From Bdellovibrionales bacterium (GTDB taxonomy: Bacteria; Bdellovibrionota; Bacteriovoracia; Bacteriovoracales; Bacteriovoracaceae): a stretch of DNA of 5,033 nt. The notes beneath the pieces are model-generated. The model saw only the letters and a list, made by a program, of their open reading frames with translations, was not told the DNA's origin and ran no database searches. A program made the translations under genes and the position numbers. Shown here in pieces: positions 1 to 5,033 of the stretch; position 1 is the stretch's first letter, and the number at the start of each line of letters is the position of its first letter. The stretch covers positions 1 through 5,033 of the forward strand of contig JAHFAA010000318.1 of the NCBI GenBank assembly GCA_023250775.1. The letters are read 5' to 3'.

Positions 1-1
1 A

Positions 2-1246
2 AAAGTAGAAAGCACGATTGGTGATGCCACGGGTCTAGGCAGACGCCTTGATGCCGCCAAAGAAATCGTGCTGGTGATGGGCGAACTCAAGGGCGCCGTC
101 ATGAAGCTGGGACAGATTTTATCTTCCAGTGGTGACCTGATTCTTCCTCCTGAGATTTCAAGCTTGTTTCGCGAGTTACAAAAAAATGCGCCACCTTTAA
201 GCTGGCCAGAAATGGAAAAAGTTCTGCACGCAAGTTTCCCCAATAAAATAAAAGAGATCTTCAGTTCAATCGACCCGGTCGCCATGGCCAGCGCCTCCAT
301 CGGACAAGTTCACCGCGGCCGACTTGTCACAGGAGAAGAAGTTGCCATTAAAATCCAATATCCGGATGTGGTTGCGGCGATAAAAAGTGATTTTAAAAAT
401 CTCGGAATTTTGAAATCAATCCTGATGAAGATTCTTCCCTATGATGTGGATGTTGACCCAATTTTGAAAAACCTTCGAGACAGCATCTTGTCAGAGTGCG
501 ATTACTTAAATGAGGCCGCCAATGCGGCCCTTTTTGAAGCGACCTATTCCAAGCAATATCCCTACATGGTCTTTCCCAAAGTCTTTCCCCAGGCCTCAAG
601 TGCCACTGTACTCACCATGGAACTCTTAAAGGGAGAACCGCTTGAAGGAACCTTGCACTGGGAACAGAATCGAAAAAATAAAATCGGCCAAAAACTTTAC
701 GAATTTCATTTGGACTGTTGCTACAGAACCGGCATCTTGCATTGTGATCCGCAAAATGGAAATTATCTTTTTAAGGATGACAAAATTATCCTGCTCGATT
801 TTGGCAACATCAGCCGCCTGCCGGTAGAATTTCGAAGGAATTATATTGGTTTTTTACGCGCGCTTGAAAATAAAGACATGGCCTCTTATAAGCATTTCGG
901 CATGAACTTAGGGGTTCTTACTCCTGAAGATGCGCCCGAGTTTTTTCAGAAGCATTTTGATCTGGCATCGGCGCTTTTTTTACCGTTTGATAAAGTGGGT
1001 GTTTTTCCTCCACCACTCGACAATCCGATCCAGCTTATTCACACCTTTATGAAAGGGATGAAGCTCAAAGGAACTCATCGCCCTTGTGCTGAGCTGGCCA
1101 CCTTTGACCGAACCCATTTAGGCATGTACACAAAATTACGTGCCTGGAAGGCCGAACTTGATTGGAAGGGACCCAAAGATAGAATGTTTGCCGACTTTGA
1201 AAAAAACTATCTTGAAAATTCAACAGTGAGTGGTGTTCGCCGATAA
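2..1246 (+). CDS. ABC1/UbiB/COQ8-family atypical protein kinase-like protein, 5'-partial
   Basis: The reading frame is open to the left edge, so the start lies outside the window; the GTG at 68 is internal. Residues are numbered here from that GTG codon. All ABC1 hallmarks are visible in order: the family-specific KxGQ motif (K13-L-G-Q16), the Ala/Ser-rich loop that replaces the kinase glycine loop (ASASIGQVH, 74-82), the VAIK lysine K95, the ExD pair E143/D145, the catalytic-loop equivalent HCDPQNGN (225-232) and the DFG metal-binding motif (244-246). The active site therefore looks intact. About 145 residues of mostly helical-looking sequence follow. There is no C-terminal hydrophobic hairpin as in E. 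coli UbiB, so it looks more like the soluble or peripheral COQ8/ADCK type. Characterised members are ATPases or kinase-like proteins needed for ubiquinone synthesis and lipid homeostasis. No ubiquinone gene is adjacent, so the substrate is open. The next gene starts 6 nt downstream. Family assignment is secure; exact role is not. Confidence 0.93.
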   Translation, partial: KVESTIGDATGLGRRLDAAKEIVLVMGELKGAVMKLGQILSSSGDLILPPEISSLFRELQKNAPPLSWPEMEKVLHASFPNKIKEIFSSIDPVAMASASIGQVHRGRLVTGEEVAIKIQYPDVVAAIKSDFKNLGILKSILMKILPYDVDVDPILKNLRDSILSECDYLNEAANAALFEATYSKQYPYMVFPKVFPQASSATVLTMELLKGEPLEGTLHWEQNRKNKIGQKLYEFHLDCCYRTGILHCDPQNGNYLFKDDKIILLDFGNISRLPVEFRRNYIGFLRALENKDMASYKHFGMNLGVLTPEDAPEFFQKHFDLASALFLPFDKVGVFPPPLDNPIQLIHTFMKGMKLKGTHRPCAELATFDRTHLGMYTKLRAWKAELDWKGPKDRMFADFEKNYLENSTVSGVRR

Positions 1247-1252
1247 GTCGGC

Positions 1253-2494
1253 ATGACATCAAAACTTCTTGATCGAATTTATTTAGTATACGCCTGGGCC
1301 CTTTTTCTTGAGGCGACAGTGAGTGTTTTTCATGGCCTTTGGGTGATGATTTTTCATTCGCAAATCCAATATATTTCCAACTTAGGCCAGGCCATCTCGG
1401 GCCTACTTCTGCTCTTTTCAATCATGACCTTGATATGCTCTGCCTTCTATCAATCGCGAAGGTCCTATCTCATTTTTGCACTGTCCTTGATGATTATTAC
1501 CGAACCCTTCTTTTCCAGTCCCTTCATTTTCAAAATTGTCGAACAAGTTTCCATGTTCGAATTCCTAACGGGAATTAGCAATTTTAGTTTTTTAATGACC
1601 CATGGAAATTCTTATCAGGTTTTCTTTTTTGCACTGAATTTTTCTGTGGTGCTTATTTCGGCCCTCGCCCTCCTGCTTATGCGACATGATAGTGAGCGTT
1701 TTTTTACTCAAACTTTTTATCTTCATTCTTTTAAACGATGGGCAGTGGCAGGTGGGTTATTTTCAATAGTCTTCTTAGGCTCTCTCGCCGCTTACGTCAT
1801 TGGCCCTTTTGTGACGCTCCAACAGGCCATCGGACTAAATATCTCTCAAGGTAATTTGGTTTGCATGGAAAGAAGCTTTACCAAAGACGGCAAGACGATT
1901 GTTTTGCTTCCCATGGCGCATATGGCGGATGCTTCTTTCTATCAGGGAATCATCCGCGACTTCCAGGATAAAGAGGCGGTTTTTTTGGTGGAAGGCGTGA
2001 AAGATGCAACCGGGCTTATTAAGGGAAAGCTTTTTTATGAGAATCTGGCAAAAACCATGGGCATTGCCAGTCAATCACATGCCTTGCAATTTCCCAAAGA
2101 AACCAAGATAAAATTTGTCTGGGCCGATGTGGATATTTCCGAGTTCAATAAAAAAACGGTGGAATTTATCAATCTTCTCAGTGTCAGTAAGGATAGCGAT
2201 AAGAACTTGAGTCTCGCCAACTTCGCCGAAATTAATCGCATGATCAAACAAGAAGGCATGATGGACATTATTTTTGGAGATATTCTTAATCTCCGCAATG
2301 CACGCCTTTTGAGTAGACTGCATGAGCAGCTGCCGCAATCAAAATTCATTGTTATCGCCTGGGGAGCGGCACACATGCATGATCTCGAATTACAGCTCAC
2401 AAAAAATGGTTTTCAAAAATCGACAGAGTCTCAGAGAACCTTAACCGGACTTTCCACTCTTTTAAACCGAACCCCCGCCAGCGCTGTTGAATAA
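1253..2494 (+). CDS. Five-helix membrane protein with C-terminal TraB/GumN/TIKI-like domain
   Basis: This 413-residue protein has two parts. The N-terminal half has about five hydrophobic helices, near residues 9-34, 43-66, 72-96, 121-143 and 163-187. Basic residues sit after helix 2 (QSRR) and between helices 4 and 5 (RHDSER, FKRW), which puts those loops in the cytoplasm and the C-terminal domain outside it. The C-terminal half (about 198-390) resembles the TraB/GumN/PrgY/TIKI superfamily: an N-terminal histidine motif (LLPMAH223), a VEGV motif with E247, an RN pair (348-349) and the closing GAAH motif (371-374) followed by a leucine-rich strand and 'NGF'. The metalloprotease activity known for animal TIKI proteins relies on such His/Glu positions; activity here is only inferred. 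It begins 6 nt after the ABC1 stop codon with no good Shine-Dalgarno sequence, so translation is probably coupled. The domain call rests on motifs alone; the membrane topology is better supported. Confidence 0.8.
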   Translation: MTSKLLDRIYLVYAWALFLEATVSVFHGLWVMIFHSQIQYISNLGQAISGLLLLFSIMTLICSAFYQSRRSYLIFALSLMIITEPFFSSPFIFKIVEQVSMFEFLTGISNFSFLMTHGNSYQVFFFALNFSVVLISALALLLMRHDSERFFTQTFYLHSFKRWAVAGGLFSIVFLGSLAAYVIGPFVTLQQAIGLNISQGNLVCMERSFTKDGKTIVLLPMAHMADASFYQGIIRDFQDKEAVFLVEGVKDATGLIKGKLFYENLAKTMGIASQSHALQFPKETKIKFVWADVDISEFNKKTVEFINLLSVSKDSDKNLSLANFAEINRMIKQEGMMDIIFGDILNLRNARLLSRLHEQLPQSKFIVIAWGAAHMHDLELQLTKNGFQKSTESQRTLTGLSTLLNRTPASAVE

Positions 2495-2604
2495 AGTGCC
2501 TCTCAAATGGGTCACGAGAAGAACGCCAAGAAATTTATTGAGTCCTATAAATACATAGCATTGCAGACCTTTTTTGACCCAATTTCCAAGCTTTACTTTT
2601 GCCT

Positions 2605-2632
2605 TTGAATCTATCCCAGAGGCCCTTACAAT
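2605..2632 (+). promoter_or_regulatory. Possible sigma70-type promoter for the secreted metallopeptidase-like gene
   Basis: TTGAAT (2605-2610) and TACAAT (2627-2632) are separated by 16 bp and match four and five of six consensus bases. Transcription would start near 2639, leaving a leader of only about 14 nt that begins at the ribosome binding site, which is short. The rest of the 2495-2652 gap shows no clear hairpin terminator for the upstream pair, so read-through from that operon is also possible. Confidence 0.25.
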
Positions 2633-2638
2633 GATTAT

Positions 2639-2644
2639 AGGGGT
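2639..2644 (+). promoter_or_regulatory. Ribosome binding site that selects the ATG at 2653
   Basis: AGGGGT lies 8 nt before the ATG at 2653. The upstream in-frame GTG at 2647 would sit only 2 nt from it, too close for initiation. The ATG also gives a clean signal peptide with Lys at position 3. Confidence 0.65.
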
Positions 2645-2652
2645 GTGTGCTT

Positions 2653-4032
2653 ATGATTAAAGCTTCTTTTGCCTTATTGGTTGTCATGGCAATGACCATT
2701 TCGCAGGGCCAGGCGGGCCTGAACATGGAGAAGATCGACCAGCTTCTCGATACCAAATATACTCCCATCGACATGAATAACGACGGCACTCCCGATGTCA
2801 GCCGCACTTTTGTATACGGTGAATTGGTGCGAGTCAGTTACTCATACCCGATGACCGAGGCAGGAACAGAGGAAGTGTGGCAGCTCTCCCCCAATAAGAC
2901 CTGGACCGAACTCACCATCTACAAACACCGGCTCCCCATTTCAAGAGTGATCGAACAATACACTGATGAAACACGCGACAAGATTTTAAAAGTCGAAAAC
3001 TACTGGCAATCCGGAAATGATCCCATTCTGGATATGCGAGTGATTGATGAATTTGTCGGCGGGAATAAAGTTTCCGAAAAGGCCCAGCTGAAGAATGGAA
3101 CTTGGCAGGTGGTAAGCAAGGAATCTGTGGCCATCGAAATCGACAGCGCCGCCGATACCTCAGGCAAAGAAGAATACGCTCAATGCCTCAATCGCAAGAC
3201 CGCAAATCCCAGCACGTGTGTGGCGTGTCTGAATACCATCAAGACGGCGATTGATGGCAGCGTTAACAATCTGATCACCAGTCTTCCCTTGAGTGACAGT
3301 TGCGAGGACGATAGCTTTATGTATTTCGGCGAAGGGCTTCGTGCTGATAAAAATAGATGCTTTCCTCCCTCAACCTGTGTGAATCTCTGCGGAACCTGCA
3401 CTGTCCCACCCTGTCCGCCTTGCTCTGACCCCAACTTTGCCACCTGCCAAAGCAACTTTGCCACTCAACAGGTTAATGTCAAGGCCCGTCTCAATGCTTC
3501 CATGGCGCCCTTTCGAGATATGATAAAATGTCTCAATCAAAAAAATCCCAAACTTGTGGCAAAAATGCTCAAGACCCTCATTCAAAAGAGACCAATTATT
3601 GATTGCGTGAATCAACCAACCGATAAGGTCAACGTCAAAACAATAGGCCGTGTCGAAGGGCTCAGCGATCAGAAGATTGCCGAGTTAGGCCGAAGCACGG
3701 GGGGTTTTTATTGGGGAGATAAACCCAATCGCATCTATCTTACAAATGCCTCGCCTACGGTCCGTAGCAACACCGCCAATATCGGAGAGGTTATATTCCA
3801 CGAACTCATCCATAGCTGCGGATTGCCTGGCAATCACCATCACAATGATCCCAAAGGCACCGATTTTGCCAAGGACCCCATTTACGGTTGTGAAATGCTT
3901 TGTGCCACGACCCCATCAGCAGAAATCAAAAAGCAACGAAGGAAGATTGCAGGATGCAATGCCTGCCTCACGGCCGAAGGCAATACCGGAACCGCGGCAG
4001 CTGAATGCACGGCCGCCAATGGTTGGTATTAA
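2653..4032 (+). CDS. Exported cysteine-rich HExxH metallopeptidase-like protein
   Basis: The 459-residue protein starts at ATG 2653, chosen for its ribosome binding site. Residues 1-21 form a Sec signal peptide (Lys3, hydrophobic core 4-16, likely cleavage after GQA21). Next comes a region of about 150 residues that looks beta-rich and opens with a DxNxDGxxD calcium-type loop (D40-D48). A cysteine-dense segment (178-318) follows, with CxxC pairs at 189/192, 246/249 and 254/257; the protein has 19 cysteines, all after residue 177, consistent with disulfides outside the cytoplasm. The catalytic-looking region is HELIH (383-387, E384 the candidate general base). G390, G393 and H396 complete a metzincin-type HExxHxxGxxGxxH pattern, with M415 a possible Met-turn. 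Alternatively G402-T403, D408 and Y411-G412 resemble the aspzincin (M35) GTxxDxxYG motif with two extra residues. Zinc peptidase activity is inferred, and no known family is recognised over the full length. The gene appears monocistronic and ends 2 nt from the convergent methyltransferase gene. Confidence 0.85.
   Translation: MIKASFALLVVMAMTISQGQAGLNMEKIDQLLDTKYTPIDMNNDGTPDVSRTFVYGELVRVSYSYPMTEAGTEEVWQLSPNKTWTELTIYKHRLPISRVIEQYTDETRDKILKVENYWQSGNDPILDMRVIDEFVGGNKVSEKAQLKNGTWQVVSKESVAIEIDSAADTSGKEEYAQCLNRKTANPSTCVACLNTIKTAIDGSVNNLITSLPLSDSCEDDSFMYFGEGLRADKNRCFPPSTCVNLCGTCTVPPCPPCSDPNFATCQSNFATQQVNVKARLNASMAPFRDMIKCLNQKNPKLVAKMLKTLIQKRPIIDCVNQPTDKVNVKTIGRVEGLSDQKIAELGRSTGGFYWGDKPNRIYLTNASPTVRSNTANIGEVIFHELIHSCGLPGNHHHNDPKGTDFAKDPIYGCEMLCATTPSAEIKKQRRKIAGCNACLTAEGNTGTAAAECTAANGWY
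3432..3464 (+). repeat. Short in-frame direct repeat in the cysteine-rich segment
   Basis: The 12-bp unit CAACTTTGCCAC occurs at 3432-3443 and 3453-3464, a period of 21 bp or seven codons. It encodes NFAT twice (residues 261-264 and 268-271), once followed by Cys and once by Gln. It looks like a small local duplication within the gene, next to the PPCPPC stretch. Confidence 0.6.
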
Positions 4033-4054
4033 AATTAAACTTTCCGCCCGGAAG
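4031..4054 (-). terminator. Weak possible terminator for the methyltransferase gene
   Basis: Read on the minus strand, TTCC and GGAA (top-strand 4050-4053 and 4042-4045) can form a short hairpin with a GGGC loop, or a fifth pair with a 2-nt loop. A T-rich run follows across 4031-4041. The stem overlaps the last codons of the gene. It is short and has few GC pairs, so a working intrinsic terminator is doubtful. No terminator is visible for the + strand gene ending at 4032. Confidence 0.2.
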
Positions 4055-4616
4055 CAAAATACCAGGTTGTATTTTCGATGATGATATCCTGAAATCCCGC
4101 CATAGCGAAAAATTTTTTCATGCTCTCATCTTCAGGTAACATATCACGCGAGACCGCACGCCCGACTTTGGCATGGAAATTATTTAACTCTTGCCGATTC
4201 ATCGAGTGCGAAATCACCAGCAATCCATTTTTTTTCAGAAAACTGTAGGCGTTTCTAAAAACCAATTCATAGTCCGCAAAATGAGGGAAGGTATTGAAGA
4301 CAAGAATTTTATCGAAGGCATTTTTGTTTAAATTAGCTGTTTCAAATTCTGAGATGATAATTTTTTCCTCAGGGTATTTGCGTTTAAAAACCGAGGCCAT
4401 TCCCGAAGAGGCCTCGACCGCCTGATAATGAATCACTCCCCGCTTTTTTAAAAAGGAAACCAGAACTCCCGTCCCGGCACCGACATCAAGAACATGATCA
4501 TCCTTGGTAACCTGGGCCCTCTCAAGCATCAGCTCTATGGCATCGAAATCCTTCTGCTTCAAATGCGAATCCCATTCCTCAGCGTGCTTATTGAAAAAAT
4601 TATGCTTTGTATTCAT
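4035..4616 (-). CDS. Class I SAM-dependent methyltransferase
   Basis: The 193-residue product has the Rossmann methyltransferase core of the UbiE/Methyltransf_11/25 type. A short N-terminal cap (FFNKHAEEWD, 7-16) precedes motif I VLDVGAGTG (42-50), the SAM glycine loop. Next come the ribose-binding acidic position E68 (AVEAS), a FETANL segment (91-96) near the expected adenine-contacting region, the strand-4 region FDKILVFNTFPHFAD (101-115) and FLKKNGLLVISHS (126-138) for strand 5. The C-terminal part, from HSMNRQELNNFH to GFQDIIIENTTWYF, is characteristic of a conserved bacterial subgroup whose substrate I do not know. No signal peptide or membrane segment is present, so it is cytoplasmic. 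The ATG at 4614-4616 has AAGGA 5 nt upstream. The gene converges on the metallopeptidase-like gene and diverges from the lipoprotein gene. Fold is secure; substrate cannot be assigned. Confidence 0.92.
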   Translation of the reverse strand: MNTKHNFFNKHAEEWDSHLKQKDFDAIELMLERAQVTKDDHVLDVGAGTGVLVSFLKKRGVIHYQAVEASSGMASVFKRKYPEEKIIISEFETANLNKNAFDKILVFNTFPHFADYELVFRNAYSFLKKNGLLVISHSMNRQELNNFHAKVGRAVSRDMLPEDESMKKFFAMAGFQDIIIENTTWYFASGRKV

Positions 4617-4617
4617 A

Positions 4618-4646
4618 GAATTCCTTAATTTTGGGGCAAGGAATTC
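4618..4646. repeat. Perfect 9-bp inverted repeat at the methyltransferase start
   Basis: GAATTCCTT (4618-4626) and AAGGAATTC (4638-4646) are exact reverse complements separated by 11 nt. The arm next to the gene contains its Shine-Dalgarno sequence and ends 1 nt before the start codon. It could be a repressor-binding dyad, or an RNA hairpin that hides the ribosome binding site. Confidence 0.8.
4622..4626 (-). promoter_or_regulatory. Ribosome binding site of the methyltransferase gene
   Basis: On the minus strand AAGGA lies 5 nt before the ATG at 4616-4614, good spacing that supports this start. It falls wholly inside one arm of the inverted repeat at 4618-4646, so it could be masked in a transcript that includes both arms. 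Confidence 0.7.
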
Positions 4647-4663
4647 ACTTTATAAAATTGTCC

Positions 4664-4692
4664 TTACCTTCGCCACTATCTTCCCTTAAAAT
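4664..4692 (+). promoter_or_regulatory. Possible promoter giving a leaderless lipoprotein mRNA
   Basis: TAAAAT (4687-4692) matches five of six bases of the -10 consensus and ends 6 nt before the A of the ATG at 4699, so transcription could begin at the start codon. The -35 at 17 bp (TTACCT, 4664-4669) is poor. No Shine-Dalgarno sequence lies in front of the ATG, which fits leaderless initiation. Confidence 0.3.
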
Positions 4693-4698
4693 AAAACA

Positions 4699-5033
4699 AT
4701 GAGTGCTTCTCTCAATACCCGTCTTTTTTGCTTTGCTTTCCTCCTCGCCTTGGGTGGCTGCGCCGGCACTTGGTATGGAGACGTCGGCGCCCGCAAATCA
4801 ACTTACACTGAAACTCCTGTGGAGGGGTCACTTGATACCGCCTTATCTCAATCAACCGGAAGAACCATCACGGTGATTTCAGGCGACCGCGGCGGCTATA
4901 AGACCCAAGGTAAGGGCATGCAGCTCAGTCTCGCCTATGAAACGAAATTTTTAGTGCAGTTTTTCCGTCATTATAGTGTCACCTATGACGATCTTAAGTA
5001 CAGCTACTCGATTGACGGTTCCGATCCTGTGGC
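4699..5033 (+). CDS. Putative outer-membrane lipoprotein, 3'-partial
   Basis: An open frame from ATG 4699 runs off the right edge after 111 codons. The product begins with a lipoprotein signal: Arg8, hydrophobic core 9-18 and lipobox LGGC with the modified cysteine at C21. Ala follows at +2 rather than Asp, which by the Lol rule known from enterobacteria would send it to the outer membrane. The mature part seen so far is polar, contains no further cysteine and has strand-like stretches (TITVISG, MQLSLAYETKFLVQFF, VTYDDLKYSYSI). I do not recognise a family. It is divergent from the methyltransferase gene, with 82 bp between the start codons that hold the inverted repeat and candidate promoters. 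There is no ribosome binding site before the ATG. The gene is real on the strength of the signal sequence and uninterrupted frame; function is unknown. Confidence 0.75.
   Translation, partial: MSASLNTRLFCFAFLLALGGCAGTWYGDVGARKSTYTETPVEGSLDTALSQSTGRTITVISGDRGGYKTQGKGMQLSLAYETKFLVQFFRHYSVTYDDLKYSYSIDGSDPV

Noticed and set aside
68..70. GTG at 68 as the true start of the ABC1 gene
   Set aside because: The frame is open through position 2 and the upstream codons continue the helix that leads into the KxGQ motif, so the start lies left of the window.
1065..1421. Minus-strand open frame of 118 codons across the ABC1/TraB-like junction
   Set aside because: It lies antisense to two well-supported genes and its product has no recognisable motif.
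2546..2551. TATAAA box as a promoter for the secreted protein gene
   Set aside because: No -35-like hexamer lies 16-18 bp upstream, and it is about 100 bp from the start codon.
2570..2575. Run of six T as a terminator after the TraB-like gene
   Set aside because: The preceding bases cannot form a stable GC-rich stem; only 3-4 bp pairings are possible.
2508..2581. Inverted repeat TGGGTCA (2508-2514) / TGACCCA (2575-2581)
   Set aside because: The arms are only 7 bp with a 60-bp loop and no stem-adjacent T run, so it is neither a terminator nor a clear operator.
2507..2608. A 33-codon open frame from ATG 2507 in the gap between the TraB-like and metallopeptidase-like genes
   Set aside because: It has no ribosome binding site, and at this length an open frame is expected by chance. 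Its product shows no signal or motif.
3746..4081. Alternative + strand open frame of 111 codons overlapping the metallopeptidase end
   Set aside because: It is a shadow in another frame of a gene with clear motifs, has no recognisable domain, and runs into the antisense of the methyltransferase gene.

Overview
The window holds five protein-coding genes. Two are cut by the window edges: the first at its 5' end and the last at its 3' end. Signs of a Gram-negative bacterium are a lipoprotein signal with Ala at +2, a Sec-type secreted cysteine-rich protein and an ABC1/COQ8-type kinase-like protein. Base composition looks moderate and the genes are tightly packed. The mix of secreted metallopeptidase-like protein, lipoprotein and ABC1 protein would fit a Bdellovibrionota or other 'delta-like' lineage, but this is an impression from style, not something the sequence proves. 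I see no tRNA, rRNA, CRISPR array, insertion sequence or phage gene.

Left part (2-2494, + strand): an ABC1/UbiB/COQ8 atypical kinase gene, open at the left edge, is followed after 6 nt by a gene for a five-helix membrane protein with a C-terminal TraB/GumN/TIKI-like domain. The spacing implies one transcript and probably translational coupling. ABC1 proteins are best known from isoprenoid-quinone and lipid metabolism, so a membrane or lipid-related role for the pair is a reasonable inference, but no substrate can be read from the sequence.

Middle (2495-4032, + strand): a 158-bp gap without a convincing terminator precedes a gene for a 459-residue exported protein. It has a signal peptide, a DxNxDGxxD calcium-type loop, 19 cysteines and an HExxH zinc motif. 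The zinc site is unusual because both a metzincin-type third ligand (His396) and an aspzincin-like third ligand (Asp408 in a GT...DxxYG context) are present. This is the most interesting protein in the window.

Right part (4035-5033): a class I SAM-dependent methyltransferase gene on the minus strand converges on the metallopeptidase gene with only 2 nt between the stop codons. Its ribosome binding site lies inside a perfect 9-bp inverted repeat. Divergent from it, a lipoprotein gene begins at 4699 and runs off the right edge. It has no Shine-Dalgarno sequence, and a TAAAAT box is placed as for a leaderless mRNA. Nothing ties the methyltransferase or lipoprotein functionally to the genes on the left.
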